64,000 bases of DNA. Source: Rhipicephalus microplus. Taxonomy: Eukaryota; Arthropoda; Arachnida; Ixodida; Ixodidae. Under the pieces are notes generated by a model. That model did no database searches and was not told the DNA's origin. It saw nothing but the letters and a program-made list of their open reading frames with translations. A program made the position numbers and the translations under genes. Position 1 is the first letter of the stretch. Every line of letters starts with the position of its first letter. This document shows positions 1-11,333 of the stretch, one piece after another. The stretch spans positions 73,660,508-73,724,507 of the forward strand of contig NC_134707.1 of NCBI RefSeq assembly GCF_043290135.1, written 5' to 3'.

Positions 1-520
1 TGAAACTTACAAAACATTTGCGGTGATAGAGAATAAATAAGACAGGTTACGCTTGGAGGCACATGAGACCTTCGCAGCTTTCATAAAGTACAAAATACAA
101 TATGGTGTGTGTGTGTGTATGTACGCATGACGCTTCAGCCTTTACATACGGTTTCTTGAAAGAATCGACTATGAATTTTATGGCACCTGTGTCCTTCAGC
201 GCAATTGAAAGCCTGCTGATCAGTGTGTGTAATTGTGGAATAGTTACATGGAAAATGACGTGAAACACCTAAAATCAAATTTTTGTAGCTAGGAAATATG
301 CAGCTGTGTATACACAACACATGCTGCAAACAGTGGGAGGTGACCACAAGAGTGATTTGAGTGTAAGCGGCAGTATTCCGCATTAATGCACCCCACCATT
401 TTCAACTGTTGCCCAAAAGCAGCACCACTTCAGCGTGCTAATTTTTTTTTTACACCATAAACAGCACGGAATACAGCGAGGATGAAAACAACATATGCAA
501 TTAAATTTTGAGCACTATTT
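1..520. other. Unrecognised AT-rich flank with short TG microsatellite
   Basis: I see no supportable gene here. The open frames on the minus strand are short and have no recognisable domain. A short TG microsatellite lies near 103-120 and a T run near 442-451. The stretch ends at the upstream target-site duplication of the first SINE. Confidence 0.5.
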
Positions 521-533
521 ATGGTGCGCATGA

Positions 534-775
534 TTGATTGATTGATATGTGGGGCTTAACCTCCCAAAACCACTATTTGATTATGAGAGACGCCGTAGTG
601 GAGGGCTCCGGAAATTTAGACCACCTGGGGTTCTTTAACGTGCACCTAAATCTGAGCACACGGGCCTACAACATTTCCGCCTCCATCGGAAATGCAGCCG
701 CCGCAGCCGGGATTCGAACCCACGCCCTGCGGGTCAGCAGCCGAGTACCTTAGCCACTAGACCACCGCGGCGGGG
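534..775 (-). mobile_element. Ruka-type tRNA-derived SINE, full length, copy 1
   Basis: This is a complete 242-bp SINE on the minus strand. Reading that strand, it begins with a tRNA-like head: an A box at about 748-764 (TGGTCTAGTGGCTAAGG) and a B box at about 711-721 (GGTTCGAATCC). A conserved body follows, and the 3' end is a short (TCAA)n tail at 534-546. A perfect 13-bp target-site duplication, atggtgcgcatga, lies at 521-533 and 776-788, which fixes both ends and shows retroposition. I recognise the body as the tick SINE Ruka, first described in Rhipicephalus. It encodes no protein and must borrow LINE machinery. Both Pol III promoter boxes look intact, so this copy could still be transcribed. 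Confidence 0.93.
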
Positions 776-788
776 ATGGTGCGCATGA

Positions 789-3700
789 AAAAAAAAGGCC
801 TTTGTACAACAACGAATTCATAATTTGCCTTCACGGACCTTCTGTTAGGCTGCACCACATACAGATTTTTCGTGGCTTTCAAAAGAGATTTGAAAAAAAA
901 AATAATAACCGTGTTTACTCTCGTCGTGAGCGCACTAAGTCACCCCCATTTCAGTGGCCAAAATTTTGAATTTTTTTTTTCTTCCACATAGTAGACACAT
1001 CCTACGTTCATCCACTGCAGTCCCACAGTTCCCCCCCCCCCCCTTGCCGCCTTCGTTCGCTGCCACGTGCCATTTTATTTTTGTTTCTACTTGTTCACGG
1101 CACGTCCGATGTCTTTCTTAATTATCTGTTGTAACATATGTGGCATTATCTTGTTCCCGAGGTGCCACAGGTGCTCTGCTATGTAGATGCACCATTATAC
1201 TAGTATTTTTGATCAACTGTGCATTTCTGATGTTTACCTTGCAAGTACGTAAAACTGGCATGCTTCTTGATCTACGATACACATGTGGCTTGTCTCACTT
1301 TGAAGGAAAAGTTAGCATACAATGGTGTAAATGCTTAAAATTTGAAATATTGAAGCAGCAACACACCGGAGATGATCATATGGTAAAGAAACGAGTGCTG
1401 CCTTATTACTGGCAAGTTGTCACTTATATGTACAAATAAATTTTGCGAGCTAAAAAAAGTACAAAAGCACAGCGAGGCTATGATGTGGTTCAACCTGTGG
1501 ATTTGCTTCATTTATCACGCCATATGATGAAGCTTCCTTTGGTAAAACTGCCCAGATAAAAAAAAGTTTGCTGTCCAATACAGCAACTATACAAAGTGTG
1601 CACGTGCATCTCGCAGCGCCTTTTCGTCACTTCCAAAATGCGCCACCAACATGCCCGGGCACCAACCGAATCTATCGCCTACAACTGCCATGTTGTCTCC
1701 TTGTGCTTGCACCCGTTTAGTTTTGCCTCACGATGCAAGTTTGAGAAATTATGAGCTGCTAGTGAGGCAAGTTGATTTAGTAGTCCACGCAGAGGGAGCA
1801 GAGCTTAGGGTGTTTCTTCGCTGAAAGTTATAACCTAAAATTGAGAACGCACATTCCGATTTTCCTAAAAGTACCAGCGTATTTGGCTGGTGCAGATTAA
1901 CAAAAGCTACTTGAAGAAACTTTGCAATATTTGCATCTTCAGGTGCAACTTCATTACGGGTAAGTGCCATAGCCAAGTATTCACCTGCAAACAGATATAG
2001 CTTACCAAGATACTGTACATACAAACTTGTCCGCAGTTAAAATGATGATGGCGAGGAAGGCGGTTAAAATCGTGATGGCGATCGCGGAGATTTGGTATTG
2101 CATTGAAAGAAACTATAAAGAATGGGAAACAATATTGGTTCACTTTGAAGTATAGCCGATCGGTTCAAGTTGGGCGTCAGGATTTTTTTAATTAGTCAAT
2201 TAATTCTATACACGGTCTGTATCATGTTCAGTGACTCCACTGTACATTACCGTACAACAAAAGCAAAATACAAAGTGAAAAGTGTGTTAAAGCATACGCG
2301 AAAAATAAAGTGATGACTGGCATTACCGCGGCACACACCACGCAAAGTCGCTATCTGCCTTGTATAATATTTTTCCTCGACTATTTCCACAAATTGCAAT
2401 CAAAGAGGCTCAAGCTCAACATCAGCACTGTTTAAAACACTTGGGGGGGGGGGGCATTGCTACTTTGGTGGCGTAGGCCGTGACAATATATTCATAATAT
2501 TATATCTCTTGTAAACTTGCCTAGCTCTGCACGACTAGTTTTCGATGGGAGCAGCTGCGCTTCGCACATCCACTCTTAAAATTGCGGCTCGAGAGATTTT
2601 GAGCTTTCACTTGTTTTTGGGCCAGGCAATTTGTAGTGAAAGCAAGATAATAGGCCCTCATAGGTTGTGGCGGGCAGCCGGTGTACGCCGTGGCTGGTGT
2701 ATGTCTCGCACATCTTGATTATCTGGTCTTGTATCGAGTGAACGAGTGAGGCCTTCCTAATCCGATGAGCTCGTTAAAGTAAGACAACAAAAAACCACAA
2801 TGCTTCCACATCGTTCACAGCAACAGATGACGAGCCCCCAACAAACCGCACTGCAGCACGTGAACTGCCGTAGGTACCCAAGGAGTTACCCGGGCATGGC
2901 GGGAGAGGGCGACAACGGCAGAAGTGACATCACAAGAACACTATGTATAAAGGGGACATTTAAAGACTTTTTTCCCATTTTTAAACTTCGTGCACTGTTC
3001 TGTCACAATAATATTGCTCAGAATAGTTGTATTTTGAAAAGGGCACTAATTCATAAGCCCAATGGTTCAAGGATGGGTGCATTTAGGGGGCCCATTCTAC
3101 GTTTTACTTATGCCCTTCAAGAACTTGCTTACAGGGCCAAAGTCCTGTTTCAGAAAGAACACGCTAGTGCGTGGCCAGCAGTCCGTCAAGCATTAGTGCT
3201 GGTGAGATTTGGAAATGCAGCGCATGAGCATCCTCATCTGCTACTTCTCTGCTCATGCTCTCGGGGCTTACTTGCGAGGCACGATCCTTCGCACTTTTCA
3301 TTTTCGCACTGTAAATCAACTGATACCAACTCTGCCTTCCATTATTTAATAAACCAATATTTCATGGTCACGAGGACGAGCTTAAAATGTTTGCTACATC
3401 AGACCTGAACAGCATTTTGAGCCATCAAAACTTGCTAGTTGCAGCGAGCATTATGCGAAAAATATGATGTGCTTTACGGTGACAACTTGCAAAACACTGC
3501 AGCAACGATTAAAATCATGCATTTTTTGTGCTCACAGGAAATCCCTGAAGCAGGAGGCACTGGGCTAGATAAATTACGCAGCTAAAATACGGATGCGCTT
3601 TCCAATGCTGTCATGCGTACAGGCGGAGAAATGGCAGACAAAACTGGGCGCACCCCGATTCTATGCGCATGCGTACCATTCACAAGCCTCGCTGCCAGTT

Positions 3701-4652
3701 AGCACCACATGCCAGTTAGCACCACTGTCCATGAGCTCGCTTGTTTCCTGTAACAGTGGACCATACGGTACAACTATTTAAAAACGAGGATAGAATGTAT
3801 ATAATGCAGCATCTGATGAAGCCATGATGATGTGTTGCTGATGAAATCTGGAACTCTAGTTAGTACCCTTATTGTTAACCAGCCGACCGACTAGCAAAAA
3901 GATTTGCGACTGAAATGATGGCATCTACACCTGCCCTTAAAGGGACACTGAACAAAGTTTTTGCCGCCGAGAATTTCAGCCAAAGTGAAAGATTGGGCCA
4001 TGAAATTCATAGACAATAATAATTTCAAGCAGAAACTACGAAAAAATACTGAATTTAATGAACCTTTTACAAAATGCCGCGTCTAGCTCTTAGACACGGC
4101 GTTTTCTAAAAGGTCGCGACATTTATTTTTCAAGTTTTTTTTTTTGTTATTCAAGACAAATATACGGTGCATTGTTCACAGAAAACAAAATTGCCTCGGT
4201 AAGATTTCTTTGCGAGCAGCTTACTAATTTTACGGCAGGCGCGTTGATTCGTGAACTGAAGGATGCGAGTGATCGATCTTGCCTGCTAGTGGCTAGGCGA
4301 CAAAGGCTTTACCTCATGTCCTGGTGTAGCTAAGTCACGCAAATGGAGCAGAAAATGTGCATTATCATTTATTTCACCTAAATATCACACGTATGTGACT
4401 TATTGCCGGTGACAGGTGATCAGGATGAAGTCGACAAGTTGCAAATCTGAACAAGAATTCACTCGAATGAAAAACCAACCTATACTCACGTGCACGGTGA
4501 AGTCGAACACGTCGTCCGTCAATGTTGTCGCTGATGCCCGAAGGAAAAGAGAAGAGGACAAGCGACGGAGTCGTCTCTTTCTATAATGTCGACGGAACTG
4601 CCAGAACGGCCAACACAAAAGGCATCGGGTTGACATTCCTCCATCTGGGCAT
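789..4652. other. Unrecognised region left of the P-type transposon
   Basis: I find no gene I can support in this stretch. The longest frame, 2800-3408 on the plus strand (202 codons), has no recognisable domain and odd composition, and I regard it as chance. Homopolymers of C (about 1031-1042) and G (about 2442-2454) are visible. A direct repeat of tgccagttagcaccac occurs near 3692 and 3710. The block beginning near 3942 has the wording of a dispersed repeat (cccttaaagggacactgaac), but no second copy is in the window to prove it. Confidence 0.4.
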
Positions 4653-4660
4653 CAGTCGCT

Positions 4661-4700
4661 CCACCCGGGTAGGGTGGCTAGAATGGGGAGGTGTGATGAC
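4661..4700 (+). repeat. Left terminal inverted repeat of P-type transposon
   Basis: About 40 bp, beginning ccacccgggtagggtggc and ending gtgtgatgac. It pairs with 9374-9415 in inverse orientation. The 8 bases outside it (4653-4660) are the candidate target-site duplication. Confidence 0.88.
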
Positions 4701-4954
4701 TGCGGCGGCGGCCTCTTGCCTAGCGAGGCCCCTCTGCGCGTTCTCGCCGCTGGGGGGAAATCTGGCGCGTCAGTCTGGGGCACTGTTGGCATGTGCCGAC
4801 TGTGAGCATGTGTTGCTCGTGTCTCGTTGGTGACGGAGCAGCGCAAGTAAGCTGTCGCTGTTCGCGAAGTACGGCCTGCTTTTTCTATCGCTTCCCGATT
4901 TCTTGAAGGAGATGATGTCAGCGGTTGTCGTCGATTTTTGAACCGCTCTGAAGA

Positions 4955-7900
4955 ATGCCGTCGACGGGGGAAAAAAACGCAGAGGTGGTGCTTTGTGCCA
5001 GGTTGCGACGCCGGCTACAAGTCCTGCGGTGAAAGACCGTCTCTCTTTCGTGCACCTGCCCGTGAGGATGAATTTGAAAAGTGGGCACGTGCCATACCAA
5101 GGGCCGACAAGCCACTGCAAGAGAATTCTGCAGTTTGCGAAAGGCATTTTGACCCAAGGTACGTATGGAATTCGTACATGTTTAAGCATATAGAAAAGTT
5201 GAGGTTTCTACAAGTTAACACACTGACCCGGTGTGACACACGGGTCATGAGCGGCAGAAGTGCAGTGGAAAGAGCCAGACTAATTCAGATGATCGGTTGT
5301 TCTTGTACTTACATTGGCATGTTGCTCCACGTGGGCGCGTTTTGCGTTCTGCCTCCATCGACCCGCGGCTAGATGTGTGTCACCCAACTCTGCAGCACAT
5401 GCATTAATAATTGTTTCGTTGCTTGTAAATCCGAAGTGTCTTCATTACAGAGGCTACGCTCACTTTTTATTATGTTTTCAGGTTTATCATGAGACACTAC
5501 GTGCACATTGTGAATGGAAAGGAGGTCCATATACCACGCGATGTGCCTGCCGCTAAGGAGAGTGCTATTCCAACAATTTTCCCGAACCTTCCAAAGTATA
5601 TGACGAAAACTCTGCCAAAAGAGAGGAAGAGGAGAATGGGACAGAGCTCTTCCGTGCCTGCAAAGAAGAGCCGCGAGGACATTGACGATTCAGAACGCGA
5701 ATTGGTTCAGCTCATTCCCCTCATTCCTCATGACGAACTGGACACAGTCAACGATGAAGTACCTCGGAAACACTTCATTTTCGGTCTTCGACTACCATCG
5801 GAGTATTGGTCACGTCAGACATTCCAAAACAAAAACATAGCGAGTTACCAAACAGCTGAACATCATAAAAACAAAGTACCTCCTGTTGCCTTCAACAAGA
5901 TAGCTGTGTTCGAAATTGGAGAGCGAAATTCACCCTCCTGCACCATTTTCCTGGCTGGCCACCTTCACTGTCAGCGCACCGTTGAGACTGAGGAAGAGGC
6001 CCAAGAGCTTCTGGTGTATGCAGAAAAACTCTCTGTGTGTTGTGGAGTGGGAAATACCAGCGAGTTTAAGCGATTAGATGTGTCTGACTGCACAACATTG
6101 TCAGCAAATGGCCTGTTCTCCGCTGTGTGTGATGGATCTGTGTCACAAGGTATGTTGTGTTTTGGTACATACGTCTTGGGCATATCACAACTGTGAAAAA
6201 TTATTTCATATACTTCACATGTCACCCATTTTGTTGTTTCTTCCAGGTATGCCGGCCCATATGCCTCAGCGGTGTCTGAAGTGCAGAAAAGTGAGGCGAA
6301 TCCTCATGGTTCGTTTGCTGCGCTTAAAAAATAAGGTGCGACGCCCATTGGTAAAGACAGCGGGAAGGAGATTGAAATGTGCCGTTCGCACTTTGAGGCG
6401 GCGGAGTAAGAAAGTGCACACCCTTCATGAGGTCGTACGAACGTTACGACAAAGGAATTCCTCTATCAAGGAAAACAGCTTTGAGGTAAAGGTAAGGTGC
6501 TGTATTTTTACATATTTAGCGTCATAAATAAAGCTTCCTGTTTCGTGCATTTGTTTCAGATCAAGCAGCTTCCGAAAAAGCAGCAGTATGCAGTCCGAGC
6601 ATGTTTTGAGGCATCGAAGCGGAAATCCATGCGAGGATATCGATACGACAAAGCGTGGCTCTTAGAGTGCATTGTTTTACAGATCAACAGCCCGAGCTTA
6701 TACGAGCATCTCAGGGCCCATAAGATCCTTATACTTCCAAGCCGTTTCTGCCTCCAAAAGTACATCAAGGTATACGATTACAATTTTTTTTCTTATTCAG
6801 CATAATTTAATCATCCTCATCTTGCATTCGCAGGCCTTCAAGGCATCTTATGGCTTTAGTCGCAAGCTTCTTGAGTGTGTGAAGGAGAAGGCTAGTGAAA
6901 TGAATGAAATGAACAGACATGGCGGCCTCGTTATAGACGAGATGAAACTTTCTACACACCTGGACCTCAAGTCATCCATGGATATTGAAGGCTTCGTAAA
7001 CCTTGGACAATTTACTGGAGCTCAGGACAAGCACACAAAGGCTGATCATGGCTTAGTCGTCATGTTTCAGCCTTTTGTGGGCAAATGGACGCAGATAATT
7101 GGTAAATAGCATTTATCAAAGTACTGTTATTTTCTGTAATTGCACTCATACCTGCAATATTTTTTTTCTACAGGGGTCTTTGCTTCGAATGGAAATGTGA
7201 AGGCGCCAACGCTGACAAAGATAATTTTAGAAGCAGTTCTTCTGTGCGAGAAAGCTAATCTTTATGTGGACTACATCTGCACGGACGGCGCGTCATGGAA
7301 CCGTGCCATGTGGCACAACATGGGTGTTCATGGAAATGCTAAACATGTACGATGTAAGGTTACACATCCATGCGACGACAAGCGCTTCCTCCATTTTATT
7401 TCGGACTTCCCTCATCTTGTGAAATGTGTGCGAAACATCATGATTAAGCATGCCTTCAACACACACAAGGGCCGAGTAAGCGTGTTATTTTATTCTCATA
7501 ATATTTTGAAATGTTGAGTACCTGGTAAAGCTGGTTTACTAACCATTATGAACTCTTGCAGGTTCTTTGGGAACATGTGGCAATGACTTGGAAGGTCGAC
7601 AGCAGTCCCTTCACATTGAAAGCTGCACCCAAGTTAACACGTTCTCACATATATCCTAGTGGGTTCGAAAAGATGAGGGTCAATCTGGCTTTTTATATTT
7701 TCAGTAGCGCAGTTGAGCACGCGATGGATTTTCACAAAGAAAAAATTGAGCAACAGTACCCAAATCTGGAGCCAACAAAAGTATTTATCAACATGATGGC
7801 TCAAACAATTGACGCCATGACGTCGCGGTTTCCAGCAGAAGCTCTGAGGTATGTACACCAACTGGGCTCATTTTCATGTGAAGACGTAAATACTTTTCAT

Positions 7901-8901
7901 GTTTCAGACGTGGCAGCACTAAAGAAACTGCACTTGACAACATGCTGGAATTTCTCGACCAGTGGGAGGCCCATGCAGGAGGGCTCGGCTTCTTAAGCAA
8001 GAGCACGGCAGAAGGTCTACGTGTGACGATCCACTCTGCGAAGGACCTACTGAAGTACCTCACTGAAATGGTTGGGTTTAGGTTTTTGATGACCTCCCGT
8101 CTCAGTCAAGACTGTTTGGAGCGTTCCTTTGGTATCGTCAGACAGGCCAGTGGAGCTAACGATCACCCTACTCCTGCGCAGTTCATTATCATAATCAAGT
8201 ATGCTTGTGCATTTTCAGTCCTGTACATTGAAATACAAAGCATATAATCCAAAGTATCAATTTTTATAATTTACATGTATATATGCAGGTGAATAAGCTT
8301 TTATAGCTTGGCGAAAAGCCCCAAGGGAGCAAACGTATCTCCTGGACTTTTGGAGGCCCTGCTGTCCGAGGACCATCTGCTGTCTGAAAATGAAGCACCA
8401 GCTTGTGACGACGTTACACTACCTGTCGAAGCAGCAGAGGTTGCGATTGACCACGCGGACTACGTTGAAAAACGCAGTGATGACTGCCTCACCTATTATA
8501 TTGCAGGATATGTAGCCAGGAAGCGGATCTTCTCAACCCAATGCGAAGCTTGCCTCGTCACACGTGATAGTGCGACGGATCAATCGCCAGCCGAAGCGTG
8601 TAAAAAGTGGGACATGGGGGGCCTTCTTTACCCCTCTGTCCGTACATATAGTCTAATCAAAACCCTTGAGGATAGACTAACTCGTGCATTTAGCACCACG
8701 CGCTTGCACACCAAAGTAGTGAAGGATTTTTTGCGCCTAGAAGCCAATGTGCCACAAATTGGCTGCAGTGAGCATTCAGCTTCTTTAACAACATCGGTTG
8801 TCAGGTTCTACAGCATTACGCGTGTCCATTTTCTGCTGAAAGGGCTAAACCAGCATGCTGTGCAGAATAAAGCCAAGAAGGTGAAGCCCTGTGTTATGTA
8901 A
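4955..8901 (+). CDS. THAP9/P-element-like transposase, nine exons, one N-terminal frameshift
   Basis: Catalyses cut-and-paste transposition in the nucleus. Proposed exons: 4955-5158, 5482-6149, 6247-6491, 6560-6769, 6834-7101, 7174-7475, 7562-7848, 7908-8198 and 8298-8901, about 1,025 residues. The first eight introns' donors read GT and join in frame (for example AAG|GTACGT at 5158; CAG acceptor at 5481). Exon 1 holds a THAP zinc finger (CFVPGC ... CERHF). Exons 2-4 resemble the linker and a basic region. Exon 5 carries the first catalytic Asp (VIDEMKLSTHL), exon 6 the second (CTDGASW) and exon 8 the Glu motif (LERSFGIVRQ, then NDHPTP), the expected DDE pattern. Two oddities: the only nearby ATG (4955) is one base out of frame with the THAP finger across a G5A7 run, and the canonical acceptor of intron 8 (8288) gives an immediate TGA, so I used the AG at 8296-8297. 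A poly(A) signal follows at 8922. Confidence 0.88.
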
Positions 8902-8921
8902 TGTTTTAATGTACTGTTTCC

Positions 8922-8927
8922 AATAAA
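8922..8927 (+). terminator. Poly(A) signal of the P-type transposase gene
   Basis: AATAAA lies 21 bp after the transposase stop codon and well before the right inverted repeat. Its position fits the 3' end of the transposase transcript. Confidence 0.7.
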
Positions 8928-9373
8928 CTTGTATCAAGCCACCAGTCTTGTACTGTATTGCATTCTTCTGCCGCACTGCATAAAAACTGCATTGACTTCC
9001 GCTCTTTAAAGTACTATTGCAATCGAAAATGTATAACAAATATGCGAGCGACACACGCAGGGTTGTTGCCACCTGCTGGTCTGCGGGAGAGATTCCTTTA
9101 AACTATTTTTCGCGTGACAAGCGCGCCCACCTCGCAAGAAGTGGCCGCGAAACCCACGCTCTGTATCGGCTGCGTGGTTTGCGCTTGTAGATTACACGTG
9201 CAAGTTTCTCGACGTCAACAACATAATTGAAAAGACTACAGCGGTAAAACTGAGCGCGGTCGAATCATTTACCCGCCCAGAGGCAAGTAGACGACGCGAG
9301 AAAAGCACAGCGCCCCCACCGGCAGCGCCACCACGCGGCAGGAACGCGCTTTTGGGCCAGCCTGCGGAGGCCG

Positions 9374-9415
9374 GTCATCACACCTCCCCATTCTAGCCAC
9401 CCTAACCCGGGCATG
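9374..9415 (-). repeat. Right terminal inverted repeat of P-type transposon
   Basis: The inverse of 4661-4700. On the plus strand it runs from gtcatcacacctcccc to taacccgggcatg. It has one extra T relative to the left end inside the GGGT(T)AGGG motif. Confidence 0.88.
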
Positions 9416-9423
9416 CAGCTGCT

Positions 9424-10850
9424 ACTGGTTCTACTACTATCCTCTTCCCGACATTGCAGTGTTGCTGCCATACTCGCGAACCTTCTTAAATTAAAGCACG
9501 CAATCGTGTATTATCGTGCGCCATACTAAACTTAAAAACAGTGCACCGGTACATGAGATCACGAAGCGCGGTCCACGCCATCACAAGAGCAATTAAAGAA
9601 ATGAAACAAAGAAAACAAAAATGTATAAAATATTTTGTCTCAATACGATCCGCAATCCAGTTTCCTGCAGCGGCTTTCGGCTCTGTATGAACGGCCAAGC
9701 CAGTGCCAAGCCAAGCTTGCGTTCCTGATCAGCTGTTTGTTACCATCGAGAATTCAACAGTGAACTGGCAATTTGTTTAGATGATATTGCTTGAAAGGGC
9801 TTGAAATTGAATATTTCTCTACGTACTACTGCTGTACTTTTCCTCTCTGTTTCCTGATCACAGTGATGAGATTGAGGAGGTTACAATTTAGAAAACAGCA
9901 AGTGTAGCTCAAGCATTGCTAGTATCGCTGTTTCGGTAATAAAATGTTACAAAGATTTTGCCCCGCGACCTGCTTGCCGTGTTCGAGCACCCAAAAGAAA
10001 TTTACGGTGCCGCGTTTGAAAGAGTTGAATAAAATTGCAATATTACGAAAGGAAGGCTCTGAAGCAACATCGCATTTTATCAGGCCTACACCTCCCACAC
10101 CTAGACGAGTAAAAATCGTCGATATTATCTTGCAAAGCTGTGTATAATATTTAAAACACATTCTTTAGCCCACGATGAATTGTTCTCTCGTGTGGCTTCT
10201 CCATTTGGTACTGTCATGTTAACTTACAAAGGCAACTTTCCATATTTAGTCTCTTTAGATGTTGCAAAAGCTTGACACGTGGTGGGTATGCCATACTGAT
10301 AATTCTCCTCGTAACCTAGGTCCGCCTCTTTAAACAGCGTCGCATTTTATTGTTCGCAATTGTGTTTGTTTTATACTGTAAGCCAGCTGTGTGATTTCAT
10401 CAATATTCACGAGTGTTCCCTGACTATACAAACACGTGCGTCTTATTTGGTGCGGTGCACGTTTGTATGTAGCAAAAAATGTCATTTCGTCAGCGTGTGT
10501 CTGCATACACTTGCATGCCCTGCAGTACGTGTACATAATTAATGCAGTAAGGACTGCAATGCATAGCCTTGCATGGGACATATATTCCATGCACCCTCAG
10601 AGAAATGTTGTTTGTTATGAGCCTACTGTTTATCATTATATTTTTTTTTTCGCTAAAGTTTCGTCTCCATATAAAGCAGCTGTATACAGGCACGAGCTTC
10701 AGCAGCTTCCACGTTGTTCCATTTTAAATAAAAACACCAAGCCTACCCGAATCAATGATCTGTTTGCTATCATTACTGTTATGTGTTCTACGATGTACAC
10801 AAGGACAGTAGTATACAAAAAATAGGGAGGGAATTGAATGCCCTGCCTGC
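9424..10850. other. No recognisable gene
   Basis: AT-rich DNA between the P-type transposon and the following LINE. All frames are short and lack domains or codon structure that I recognise. Confidence 0.4.
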
Positions 10851-11333
10851 ATGGCTGCGCCATTTCACAAGATCAGGCGCTGCGCTGTGAAGCTTCCTAC
10901 CGGCCTGCAGAAATTCAAGGGAGCGTACGATAGCGTGATTCAAGAGGACTTGTGGGGAATACTAGACACACTGAGTGTAAAAAATGGAGTCACTAATCGT
11001 TTAAAGGAAATCTATAAAACTATTAAGGCAGTTAAAAAGTGGGAAAAACAGGTATCCAAGCCCACAGTGGTGAAACGTGGACTTAGGCAGGCGTGCCCAC
11101 TGTCACCCTTCTTATTCATGATGTACCTACAAGGATTAGAGGCCAAATTAGAGGCAAGTGGACTTGGCTTCAACCTCTCTTTAGTCAAACAAGGAAAACT
11201 CATTGATCAGGCACTACCAGCATTAATCTACGCAGATGATATAGCGCTAATGGGCGACAACAAGGAAGATTTGCAGAGGTTGATGGACATCTGCGGTAAT
11301 GAGGGAGATAGGTTGGATTTTAGATTCAGTTAG
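10851..11333 (+). pseudogene. LINE reverse transcriptase fragment (fingers/palm)
   Basis: About 160 codons of reverse transcriptase palm. The catalytic aspartates are visible in FKGAYDSV and YADDIALM. The N-terminal endonuclease and the fingers are missing because the copy is 5'-truncated. The frame ends in TAG at about 11331, after which homologous sequence continues. The first 20 or so codons (10851-10910) look unrelated to reverse transcriptase, so the true junction of the insertion probably lies near 10900. Confidence 0.8.

Larger units (their letters stand above)
4661..9415 (+). mobile_element. P-superfamily DNA transposon with THAP transposase, near complete
   Basis: This is a 4.75-kb cut-and-paste element. 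Its ends are inverted repeats: the left end (4661-4700) and the reverse complement of the right end (9374-9415) share CCCGGGT(T)AGGGTGGCTAG and the following 20 or so bases, with only a 1-bp indel near the tip. Weaker subterminal similarity continues inward (gcgcgttc motifs on both sides). The flanks cagtcgct (4653-4660) and cagctgct (9416-9423) match at 6 of 8 positions, as expected for an aged 8-bp target duplication; P elements are known to make 8-bp duplications. The right tip read inward starts CATG, as in the Drosophila P element. A single spliced transposase gene fills the interior. No other insertion interrupts it, so the copy looks fairly young. Confidence 0.88.

Noticed and set aside
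2800..3408. 202-codon host gene
   Set aside because: No domain, no splice context, and composition typical of chance reading through non-coding DNA.
3942..4100. MITE or dispersed repeat beginning cccttaaagggacactg
   Set aside because: The wording resembles a common tick repeat, but no second copy or inverted ends are present in the window to support it.
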